Shown one piece after another: positions 54,180 to 64,000 of a stretch of 64,000 nt of DNA. The position numbers were made by a program, and so were the translations under genes. The notes under the pieces are model-generated. The model saw only the letters and a program-made list of their open reading frames with translations. It did not search any database and had not been told where the DNA came from. Numbering within the stretch: position 1 is the first letter of the stretch; each line of letters opens with the position of its first letter. Source of the stretch: Pterois miles (taxonomy: Eukaryota > Chordata > Actinopteri > Perciformes > Scorpaenidae); the NCBI GenBank assembly GCA_947000775.1, contig CAMQGK010000334.1:5280501-5344500 (forward strand). Reading direction: 5' to 3'.

Positions 54180-54545
54180 TTCACAGCCTGCTCAACAGCA
54201 TTCACAGAACTTTTCTTTGAATCTTTAATCAACTTCAACTACTTCTTTTGTATGTTTTTTGGACTTTAACTACTCATGCGTACTTTCAGCTACAGAGAGA
54301 CCGTTCAACTTTGAAAATATTCAGCTCGTGAAGGACATCAGTGCTATTCTTGTTTCAACTATTTAAACTTTTTAAAATATTAAGTTTTTTTTCATATTTT
54401 TTTACAATGTAACTCAATGGAGAAAATCTTAAACCTCTTAAACTTGCTCCACTTTGAAATGATACTGCTTCTGCATACTTTTAGCAACAGACACCATTTA
54501 AACTTTAATTGATTATGTTTTTTCCCCTTTTTTTTCTTTATAAAT
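54180..54545 (+). repeat. AT-rich interspersed repeat, copy 1
   Basis: It contains GCGTACTTTCAGCTACAGAG and CGTTCAACTTTGAAAATATTCAG, closely matching GCATACTTTCAGCTACAGAA and CATTCAACTATCAAAATATTCAG in copy 2 at 57985-58440. Boundaries are approximate. Confidence 0.55.
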
Positions 54546-57500
54546 CTAATTATGAGCTAAATCGTTCTAATTTTAAGACTACAGTAAAACAATGTATATA
54601 GATAGACAGCTTTTGGCATCAAAAACAGACAAATCTGACAAAATATTTATCAAAATAAACTTTGAAAAACTGTTTTTGCATAAACCAAACTTAAAATGTA
54701 AAGTTATCAATTTCTAATGAATAAATGTCCCAGCAGGATAATCTTTGGCCTACTTTAACAGCATAAGCTTCTATTACACTTCACTCAGCATGTCTACCTG
54801 ATTTCAAGTAGCTGCAGAGAATAGTTAACAAGCTTGCATGGTTAAGCTTTGTAGGTTCACTTCAGCAGTTCCTGTGGTCACCCCCAAGTCAGAGGAGGTG
54901 AAGGATGGAGGTGTCGGCACTACGGGTACATCTGCTGCCACTACTGTATTCCACACAATGGGAATCTCAGCTGTCTCAGTCCATATCAAAGTCATGTCAG
55001 CTCAATTCAACAGGCAAGTCCACAGCAGTGAGAGAAAATCCATGTTACTGCTGATGAAGGAACTGACAAGCGTATTTGGTCATAAAATTGCGTGCTCTTT
55101 GGCATGGATAAAACAGAACATTTAAAATAAATGAACAGAAATTTGAATGTAAATCAATACTGACATAATTACATTGTTTAAATTATACATATTTCTTACG
55201 GTTAATCACATAATTTTGTCACACCATTATCAACTTGTTTTTTGTACTGGCTTATGATATTCTGATTAAATATTAAAACAAAGCAAGACTTACATGCTCT
55301 AATGCACAGCAAAATTTGAAATAATGTGTCATTTTTAGGATTTTAAGATCAGTAATAACAAGGTAATAAATTTAAAACACAGAGCTATCAGCCACTCGAG
55401 GTCATGTACGTGCCCACACCAAACAAAAATGAAATATTTTTATTTCCAAATGCATTCGCTCATTTAGGTAACAGGACAAAAACAGGTTCCTCTGAACTGT
55501 GGTCTCGCTCCAGGAGGCTTCATGTAGCCAGTCACAAGGTAAGATAAATTAAAACCTCGCTGACCATTTTGTCTGTCAGAGTTCACACAGACTTCTCACT
55601 GAGGCTGTCATGGTCCATTTCACTGCAAACTGGCCAAACATTGGGGATGTCCTGTGGAGTCACACTGTTGGTCTGTAGAGGGAGACAGACGCCCTTTGAC
55701 TGCATCATAAAAGTGTGTTCACAGGTGATCAGAGCTGTGTAAACCCACAGCTGATGAGTCATAGATGCTGTGTGTGACATTTACAGGTTTACAGTATACT
55801 ACATATAACTGTACAGTTACAGTGATAAGACTGTCTGGTTTGATTTCCCTGCTCAAAACTGTGTCAGGTAAAACAGATCAATATGTGTCTGTATGCATCT
55901 AAGAAAAGCTGGTAGACTGAGGATGTTTGACTCTAAATGCTCTAAAATAGGTCCTGAAGATGATGTATGATCAGCTCTCCATGATTAAAACTGGGTGAAT
56001 CAGCTCCATTTCTACTGACCACAGCCTTATTATTTTGCACAGATTTTTTTTCCTCTCATTTATATAACTGTAATCAACCTGGAAATGAAATGTCCTGTGA
56101 AATCAATATGGGGAAGGCCATGAAATGAGGTAAAGTGAAACATATAATCCAATGAAATACCAGAAAGACTTTTATTTCTCTATTGTTGTTATTTGGTTAG
56201 GGATGAAAATATAAAAAAATGTGCAAGTATCTGAAGTAATGTGAGTAGAAATTCCCTGAAACCTCTGCAGATTTAATTTATTTGATTACAAAAGAGATCC
56301 ATGATTCAATATAGCAAACAGAGAATCTATTTACGTATGAATAAATTGAAATCTTAATTACTCTTAAAAGTAACAAATTTACCAGAGAAAAGTTTTAGGA
56401 GCTTAATATTTTCATTTTTTTTTTCAATAAAAATGTGGTAGGAGGTTACTCACAAATTTCACAAAACAAATATTTAATATTTAAATGTAAAATATTTTTG
56501 CAAAACATTTAGTACATCAACATGTCAGTGAATGCTTGTGTAAATTCATAAAACATTTTGGTGCTTCATAATGAAACCACAGTTGAAAGTCTAATGTGTG
56601 TATTATAGGCCGATTATTCTGTTTTTATCAGTAACGCTTAAATTTTAATGTTGTAGTTCTTCAATTTAGAGTAAATTTACATACTTAATATACTACTTGG
56701 GAGATTAGTAGTGCACTACTGCATCATGTCAGAGAAGCATATCGTATGTTTTTTTTCATGAAAAAAGGAACTAGAAGTTGGAAGTGTTCCTTACTGAATT
56801 TTTCAGATACCGCACATTAGGTGAACCTTTACCTGAAGCTGTTGATAGCTTTCTGAACCTAGAGGGAGGACTGAGCTGCTTGTTATCAGATGTGCAGTAT
56901 GCTTTGCTGATGATGAGACTGGTCAGGCAGGCTGAACCAGGTTAGGCAGATATGGTTTCTTTGATCCACACTCCAGAACAGCCAAATGTTTGCCATTACC
57001 CCTGGATTCACACACTCCTGGTACAGCTGTCATGGTGACGTTCACAAGTCTCAGTGATCTGATTGACCGGCTCAGAAAGTTTCACAGAATGTGGTGTTTT
57101 ACAATGTGAACACAGTCAACCTGCCTCCACAATAAAAGAAAATCCAAAAATTACAGAAAAGGAAAAGTATGCTTCAAATAAAGCATATAAAGCAAAGGAA
57201 AAAAAATCTAACTCAAGCAGTAAATATCAAAACAATGCTGAGATTTAGAAAATAGAAAAGAAATAATACAAAAGGCAATGTTCCCTTTCAGCAAAAACAA
57301 AGATTTTAGAAAGGAAAAAAAACTTTATTTTACCGCCTGTTTCAGAGTCAATGCTGATTTTAGACAGAAAAAAAAAACTCCACCCCCAGTTACATAAACA
57401 ATGCTGATTTTAGAAAGAAAGAAACCCTGTATTTTACTGAGATAACATAGAGTTCAGACAGAGGATCCGATCTCATATCATTCAGTGTTATGCACATGAC

Positions 57501-57659
57501 CAAGCATTCAAGGTAAGACACAAATAACTAATGAAACAACAAATGTAAGTAAACACAATCTTGCACTTAGAAGTATGCATAACACGAGATGTGCAATGAA
57601 AATAAAAAGGAAACACAGATGGACAAATAGACAAATACATGAGAATGACAACTCTTTCA

Positions 57660-57990
57660 TTTAAGAGGCCATATCTGTTTTCAGATCACATATAAAGGCC
57701 GGTCCCACTTATGTGTGCACTGTCTGTCGTAAAGCATAATTTCCAAACCAAGTGCGACCCTGGAAAAGGTCAAATTATGTAAAAAAAAAAAATCCTGATG
57801 TGGTTGCTGCATGCCTGACAGGAAAGTATGTCCATGTCTGTAGTGATGACTGCAGAGATGAACAACAGTGCAACATGCCCGATGAGAGGAGGGGAGAGTG
57901 GATTTGTCACACCTGTCATAATCATCTCAAAGATGGAGTCATGCTGACCCTCGCTGTAGCCAATAACTTGGAGCTTCAACAACATGAACA
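57660..57990 (+). mobile_element. Helitron-type ORF fragment
   Basis: With one frame shift in an A-run near 57780, the + strand encodes a Cys-rich module: SGPTYVCTVCRKA upstream, then PDVVAACLTGKYVHVCSDDC, ERRGEWICHTCHNHLKDGVM and AVANNLEL. From memory this CxxC-CHxCH module with AVANNLEL belongs to helicase-type (Helitron) proteins of fish genomes. Only about 110 codons remain, without replication initiator or helicase motifs, so it is a dead fragment. Confidence 0.65.
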
Positions 57991-58440
57991 TCTATTTCTT
58001 GCATACGTTTTTAGACTTTCGCTACCCCTGCATACTTTCAGCTACAGAAACCATTCAACTATCAAAATATTCAGATACTCAGATAGATACATTCAAATTT
58101 ACCACTTTTGACAGTATTACAGTTTAGCTACTAGCTTTTCCAGCAATGTAATTCAGCTCTTCAGCTTCTTTATGCAGCTAAGAGTCCAACTCTGCCAGTT
58201 GTACATTCCAACTTCAAGGTTTTTCAGCAGTGCAATGGACTTGAGCTTTAACATTTTTAGGGACGTCATTTCATCTTTCTGCATTTGCAGCAATGCTTTG
58301 CAGTTAATTTCAGCTATTAGTATTCACACACGTTTTCAGCAGGAAATGCATTTTCTAGTGTATTTTAATCATCTGCCAATTAGCATGTTTATTCATTTTT
58401 GGTGATTTTCGCTCTTTTGTTTGTATAACACAAAATGTCA
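57985..58440 (+). repeat. AT-rich interspersed repeat, copy 2
   Basis: It directly follows the Helitron-type fragment and shares the TACTTTCAGCTACAGA core with copy 1. It may be part of the same mobile unit, or a separate repeat inserted there. Confidence 0.5.
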
Positions 58441-58486
58441 TTTGCATTGATGTTATCTGTAAAACTAAAAACATGTAAATATATAT

Positions 58487-58496
58487 GAAGAAGAAG

Positions 58497-58526
<30 letters not shown>
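58487..58526. repeat. (GAA)n microsatellite
   Basis: Thirteen GAA units on the + strand, about 260 bases upstream of the pes1 ATG. Confidence 0.97.
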
Positions 58527-58527
<1 letters not shown>

Positions 58528-58677
58528 GCACATTAACTTATTTTGTAGACAATTTTAAACCTTTACCTCCCACAGTGAGCTTGGTTTTACCTTGTTTTTA
58601 TACAGGCGGATGAACGGCCACCCCTCCTCTGGGTCCTGGTTACTGACCGCCTCCTCCCCTCCGCGCATGTCAAACGA

Positions 58678-58683
58678 CACGTG
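58678..58683. promoter_or_regulatory. CACGTG E-box upstream of pes1
   Basis: A perfect palindromic CACGTG lies about 100 bases before the pes1 start codon in locally GC-rich DNA (CTCCTCCCCTCCGCGCATG). Ribosome-biogenesis genes including PES1 are known MYC targets, so the site is plausible; binding is not shown. Confidence 0.5.
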
Positions 58684-58783
58684 CATCGGCTACTGGACCT
58701 GTTAGCCAGCGCTGTGTTCGCCTCTTAACCGCTTAACTTGTAAACAGTTAAATTTACCTGATCTTGAATTTACCCGTTTTTAA

Positions 58784-61700
58784 ATGGGAGGTCTTCAAAA
58801 GAAAAAGGTGAGTTGACGTCGGTCTAACGTCAGACTTGTTGGCACATTAACTCACGTAGCAACCTGTGTAGCTAGTTAGCTAACTGAGCTAGCTGAAGTT
58901 TGTTTTCTGAAACGGTAGAATCTGTTGGGTTCAGATTATTGTTTTAAGTTAAAACATCTATTAAATGTGATTATGAGTTAAAGTCTTATTATTTGTGAAT
59001 TTAATGCTGTCGTCTGTCCTTTTCTCCAGTATGAGAGGGGCTCTGTTACCAACTACATCACCAGAAACAAAGCTCGCAAGAAGTTACAGCTGAGCCTCCC
59101 AGACTTCAGGTAACCTGACTGTGTTTGTGTTTATTGCGTGATGTGGATACAATCGAGCATCATGTTGCATGTGATCTGATATACACTCACTGGCCGCATA
59201 ATTAGGTACACCTTGCTAGTAAAAGGTTGCTCCCCCTTTAGCCTTCAGAACTGCCTTAATTCTTTGAGGCATACTTTCAACAAGGTGTTGGAAACATTTT
59301 GATCCATGTTGACATGATAGCATCACGCAGTTGTGCAGCAGGCAAATCTGCAGCATCTATGATGCGACTCTCCCGTTCCACCACATCCCAAAGGTGCTCT
59401 GTTAGATTGAGATCTGGTGACTGTGGAGGCTGTTGGCGTACAGTGAACTCATTGTTATGTTCAAGAAACCAGTTTGAGATTATATGAGCTTTGTGACATG
59501 GTGCATTATCCTGCTGGAAGTAGTCATCAGAAGATGGTACACTGTGGTCATAAAGGGATGGACCTGGTCAGCAACAACACTCGGTAGGCTGCGACATTTA
59601 AACCATGCTCAGTTGGTACTAAGGGGCCCAAAATGTGCCAAGAAAATATCCCCCACACCATTGCACCACCAGCAGCAGCCTGAATCGTTGATACAAGGCA
59701 GGATGGATCCATGCTTTCATGTTTACGCCAAATTCTGACCCTGCCGTCTGAGTGTCACAGCTGAAATTGAAACTCGTCAGACCGGGCAACGTTTTTCCAG
59801 TCTTCTGTGGTACAATTTTGTTGAGCCTGTGTGAATTGTAGTCTCAGTTCCTGTTCTTAGCTGACAGGAGTGACACCCGGTGTGGTCTTCTGCTGCTGTA
59901 GCCCATCTTCTTCAAGGTTCAACAACTTGTGAGTTAAGAGATGATATTCTGCATTCCTTGGTTGTAACGAGCGGTTATTACTGTTGCCTTTCTATCATCT
60001 CCAACCAGTCTGCCCATTCTGCTCTGACCTCTCACATCAACAAGGTATTTTCATCCACTCAACTATTTTCTCTTTTTCAGACTGTTCTCTGTAAACCCAA
60101 GAGATGGTTGTGCGTGAAAATCCCAGCAGATCAGCAGTTTCTGAAATACTCAGACCAGCCCGTCTGGCACTAACAATCATGCCACGTTCAAAGTCACTTA
60201 AATCTCCTCTCTTCCCCATTCTGATGCTCGGTTTGAATTTCAGAAAGTTGTCATGACCACGTCTACATGCCTAAATGCACTGAGTTGCAGCCATGTGGTT
60301 GGCAGATAATTTAGTTGTGTTAACAAGCAATTGAACAGGTGTACCTAATAAAGTGGCCAGTGAGTGTAAGTTCAGTATCTCAACTAAATGATGTCTTCAA
60401 ATGGCTTGATTTTTGGAATCAGCAGTAAAGAGTAAAAAGATTCAGAATAGATTTATATAAAACAAACAAAAGCATCAGATCCTCACATTTCAACCATGGT
60501 TGCATTTTTTGTTTGATAATTACTAAACAAGTCTAATCAGTTGTCAAAATTGTCAGTGATTCGTTGTCTGTCATGAATCAATCATTTCAGCTCAACATGG
60601 TATACATCATCACAACAGCTAACCCTACTCCCAGTCACATACATTTGTTGAGAATTATTTCCACATCACAACACCCTGCTGGATGCACCCAAACAACAGA
60701 CATGTTGTAGACCAATAATTTGCGATCTCCTATTTTCAGGCGACTGTGTATCCTTAAAGGTATATATCCTCATGAGCCCAAGCACAAGAAGAAGGTGAAC
60801 AAGGGCTCTACAGCCCCAAGGACCTTCTACCTGCTCAAAGACATCCGCTTTCTGCTGCATGAGCCAATCGTTGGCAAGTTCAGAGAGTACAAGGTATCAC
60901 AGGCATATTGTTCTTGTTTATTTTTTTTTTTTTTTTAAATAAATGATCTTAATTGAACTGTGTGTTCCTGTTGTGGATACATTACTTCTCATTCCCAGAA
61001 AGTAAATAATTTTTAACTCAAGAGAAATCAGTCTGTCTGAGTGTTTTTGTAAGGCTGAAAATGGTCTGACTTTTGTAAATGTAATTTGTTCCTTGTTATA
61101 TGACTTTTTTTTTTGTTTCCCTGGAGGTTTTTCTGCAGTAATGGTAGAAAATGTGAGCATTGTCTTACTGTCAAAATATTTTATCTTAACAGGTATTTGT
61201 ACGCAAACTTAAGAGGGCTTATGGAAAAACAGAGTGGTCTGCTGTGGAGAGACTGAGGGAGAATAAGCCCACCTATAAATTGGACCACATCATCAAAGAA
61301 AGGTGAGTGTTATTCTCTGCAGTCAACATAGGAGGACAATGTTTAGCTTAATTGACTGTGTCTGTGTTTTTTAGGATAAGATAACAAAATACTTTTGAAG
61401 TTGTGTTTCCTCACTGGGGCTTGTTTTTGTGGCAGGTACCCGTCTTTCATTGATGCTCTCCGTGACATCGACGACGCCCTCTGCATGTGCTTCCTCTTCT
61501 CAACCTTTGCCCGAACAGGAAAATGCCACGTTCAGACAATCCAGCTGTGCAGACGCCTCACCGTGGAGTGGATGAACTATGTGATTGCATCCCGGGCTCT
61601 CAGAAAGGTGCCACATTATACTGCGCAGCAACCATCTTTCATTGTTTGACATATAAATAAAATATGGGGGTGTAGTGGTGATAAGAGTGAGTTCATTGAC

Positions 61701-62134
61701 CTCTTGTAATGAACTAAATACTTGTCTGTTCTTGGTAGGTTTTCATCTCCATCAAGGGAATTTATTACCAAGCTGAAGTGATGGGACAACTCATTACATG
61801 GCTGGTCCCATATCAGTTCTCCCATGATGTAAGTAAATGATGAAATGCAGTCCACAGAGATTATTCTAACATTAAGCAGTGATTTTACTGTTATACGGTT
61901 ACGGTATACGGTTACGGTACTGTTATACGGTTATACTGAAGGTTGACTCAGCTCTGTCAACATTTAGACTCATCATAAAGTCAACCAGCAGTGTTGCTTT
62001 CATACACAAAAAAAACCTTTGACTGTGTTGACTGATGGCGCAGAGTTAAATGCTAACATGAGTTCACTGACTGCTCCGAGGTCTTTGTGCGCTCTAGGGA
62101 TTATAATCGGCAAGTATTTTGATAATTGGGTTGA

Positions 62135-62170
<36 letters not shown>

Positions 62171-63801
62171 GACAAAAGTCTCTGATTTCAGCTTCTAATG
62201 TGTGAATATTTTCTGTTTTCTTTGCTTCTCCATGATAGTAAACTAAATCTGTTAGTTGTGAACAAAATAAGACGTTTGAGGACGTCATCTTGGGCTTTTT
62301 GAAACACTGATCAACATTTTTCACCATTTCTGACATTTCATAGACCAAACAACGAATCGATTAATTGAGAAAATAATCAACAGAATAATCGACAGTAAAA
62401 ATAATCATTAGTTGCAGCCCTACTCATGTTCATTCATTTTACCACTGAGACTTAGTTAAACTCTGCTTTTTCCACTTTCAGCACCCAACGGATGTGGACT
62501 ACAGAGTAATGGCAACTTTCACAGAGATGTACACCACTCTCCTTGGGTTCATCAACTTCAGACTCTACCATTCCCTCAACCTGCTCTACCCACCAAAGGT
62601 ATCTTGGACTCTGAAACCGTCACAATGGCTTTTCTGTAGATATACTTATTATTTTTAACATCTTAGTTATCTATCGTTAATTGTGGTTGGTCCGTATAGA
62701 CAAATTTTGTATTGTAATCATTGTTACAGTATTGTAGTGATAAATCTATTGCTCAAAAATGACTTCAAATCTCACATTCATTCAGTGGCTATGTTTTTGT
62801 ATTTTAGAGTAAAATCTTATATTTCAAGTATCTGAAATCTTCTCTTGTGACAGATTTCAGTAAGACTGAACTTATGATGATATGGAGTTACAAACAGTTA
62901 TGCTGCAGGATTACAACGAGGATTTATTGGTTACTTGTTGGCCCACCTGTGCTATGTTAATGTCATCCCTCCTTTTGCAGTTGGACACTAAAGCTGAGTT
63001 GGAGCTTAAGGAAGAGAATGATGATGACTATGCCATGAATTCAGAAAGCTACCTAGAGGTGAGGCTCTTCACCGTGAACACTTTTAAAAGCTCCATCAAA
63101 CCACTCACTTCTTACTTTTAGCCGTGTCTAATCATACAGACACTTGTTGCCAGATGATGTCACATGAAGTTAAAGAAGATTTAACCTATTTGCTGGATGA
63201 TGCTGTGATTATTTATTATTTATTTATATCTTGGTTTGTTTGTGTGTCTGCACCCCTGCTGTGCATGAGTGGCCTCATTACTATTAATGAGCATTGTTGT
63301 TTTATGCAGTGCATAAACATCCATCTGATCACTGCCTTGTTCTTTCTGTGTGGTCAATTGGTTTGATTCAGTCCCTGTGCAAGATAGGACATCAATTATA
63401 CATGATACAAAGTAGTGTTTCTACTCACAAAAAGGCATTATTAGTAGCAATAGAAAAATACATTCATTAACTTCTAAAAACGTACACACTATGGTCCTTC
63501 CACATTCCCTCTTTTAGGGACTTAGGATACCACACATCCTTCTGGACATTATCAAAGATATTATGTAAACTTATGGTAGTGCAAATTATGTTTTTTCAAC
63601 TGAAGTGGTACCTTTTTATCTAATTATTTACAGTAATGATGAGTATGCATGTATATAACAAAGTTAGGGATTGCTGTTCTAAAATTGTATGTTTTTTTTC
63701 TGGCTGTGCAGAAACTGTCAGCTCTGAGTACCAGCCTGGCACGGGTGGTTTCCACTGCGGAGGAGGAGGAGGCTGAACTTGACAAGTTTCCTGTTGAAGA
63801 A
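58784..63801 (+). CDS. pes1: Pescadillo homolog, N-terminal part (exons 1-9, partial)
   Basis: PES1 works with BOP1 and WDR12 (PeBoW complex) in the nucleolus to process pre-rRNA and mature the 60S subunit. Exons: 58784-58807, 59030-59109, 60740-60893, 61193-61302, 61436-61607, 61739-61828, 62482-62598, 62981-63058, 63712-63801, giving 305 codons. The start MGGLQKKKYERGS and stretches such as CILKGIYPHEPKHKKKVNKG, GKCHVQTIQLCRRLTVE, IKGIYYQAEV and HPTDVDYRVMATFTE match vertebrate PES1 closely. This is the Pescadillo N-terminal domain plus the acidic EEEEAELDKFPVEE linker. The BRCT domain and C-terminus lie beyond the window. A Tc1 relic fills most of intron 2. No break is seen. Confidence 0.96.
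59184..60366 (-). mobile_element. Tc1-like element in pes1 intron 2
   Basis: Short inverted ends CACTCACTGGCCGCATAATT and, reversed, CACTCACTGGCCACTTTATT are flanked by TA at 59182-59183 and 60367-60368. The ends continue as AGGTACACC on both sides. The element encodes a degraded Tc1 transposase on the - strand, opposite to pes1. The family is common in fish. Confidence 0.85.
59220..60219 (-). pseudogene. Tc1-like transposase relic
   Basis: The N-terminal helix-turn-helix (MGKRGDLSDFERGMIVSARR, then GLSISETADLLGFSRTT) is intact from 60219 but the frame closes after 60 codons. Further along, recognisable pieces such as SDEFQFQL, QQDNAPCHKA and SPDLNLTEHLWD lie in different frames or after stops. 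The three DDE regions can be traced, but the gene is broken. Confidence 0.8.
62094..62426. mobile_element. hAT-like MITE in pes1 intron 6
   Basis: The right part reads GACATTTCATAGACCAAACA, then AATCGATTAATTGAGAAAAT and ends CATTAGTTGCAGCCCTA. It matches a very common teleost non-autonomous element whose end in reverse reads TAGGGCTGCAACTAA. The left end, TAGGGATTATAATCGGCAAG, is diverged, and an A-run of about 28 bases sits inside at 62141-62168. Confidence 0.65.
63059..63711 (+). other. pes1 intron 8, no recognised feature
   Basis: About 650 bases with no supported coding frame or repeat boundary; the open frame at 63124-63366 has no family resemblance. Confidence 0.45.
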
Positions 63802-64000
63802 GTAAGAAAATCAGTTTACAAAATGTGATTTGCTTACCTGTTTTGAATGTAATGAGAATGAAACAGTGATGTTATAGTTATGAAACAGTTGATAAACTAA
63901 TTGGTCTCTGAGGGCGTAGGTGAGAGTTCACATAATGTTTGTCAGAGGAGTCAAATCTTGTGGAGGTGTGAGACAGGGGACTACAGCTTTGTGTTTGGTT

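Larger units (their letters stand above)
53649..58783. other. Intergenic region between p2rx2 and pes1
   Basis: About 5.1 kb between two diverging genes. It holds two copies of an AT-rich repeat (about 54180-54545 and 57985-58440), a Helitron-type fragment, a GAA array and, near pes1, a promoter with a CACGTG site. The open frame at 54838-55125 has no recognisable domain. Confidence 0.55.

Noticed and set aside
54838..55125. 95-residue open frame between p2rx2 and pes1
   Set aside because: No recognisable domain, no splice or promoter context, surrounded by AT-rich repeats.

Overview
The window is nuclear DNA of a ray-finned fish, most likely a percomorph. Genes are split into dozens of short exons with GT-AG introns, and the encoded proteins match vertebrate families almost residue for residue. 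The introns carry teleost-type repeats: Tc1/mariner elements, hAT-like and other short inverted-repeat elements, a tRNA-derived SINE, an L1 3' end, a Helitron-type fragment and long (AT)n arrays. The species cannot be named from the sequence.

Layout: (1) 1-86, the last codons of foxn4 on the + strand. (2) 1747-26401, - strand, a complete acacb coding sequence (acetyl-CoA carboxylase 2): 52 coding exons, 2,423 codons by my splice reconstruction, with the hydrophobic N-terminal anchor typical of the mitochondrial isoform. A tRNA-Ile(AAT)-like gene, a Tc1 element, an L1 fragment and many short repeats sit in its introns. (3) 29301-47369, + strand, a complete pole (DNA polymerase epsilon catalytic subunit): 48 coding exons, 2,294 codons. 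(4) 49217-53648, - strand, a P2X receptor, probably p2rx2: 12 exons, 406 codons. (5) 58784 to the window edge, + strand, the first nine exons (305 codons) of pes1 (pescadillo); the BRCT half lies outside.

foxn4/acacb and pole/p2rx2 are both tail-to-tail pairs. acacb/pole and p2rx2/pes1 are head-to-head. From memory the two tail-to-tail pairs also exist in mammals, on different parts of one chromosome, while pes1 is elsewhere, so this is a fish-specific joining of older blocks. The genes do not form one pathway: fatty-acid metabolism, DNA replication, ATP-gated signalling and ribosome biogenesis. Likely S-phase and growth control sites are visible: an E2F-type site upstream of pole and a CACGTG E-box upstream of pes1.

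I found no undescribed multi-gene system. The points most worth a second look are the P2X receptor lacking two usual ATP-contact residues, the tRNA-Ile joined to a LINE-like 3' tail, a roughly 700-bp inverted-repeat element with a clean target duplication and an internal minisatellite, the four-site IR/DR Tc1 element, and a CA array directly after a p2rx2 splice donor. Exon limits are hand-derived from reading frame, splice consensus and homology; reading phase closes across all exons of acacb, pole and p2rx2.
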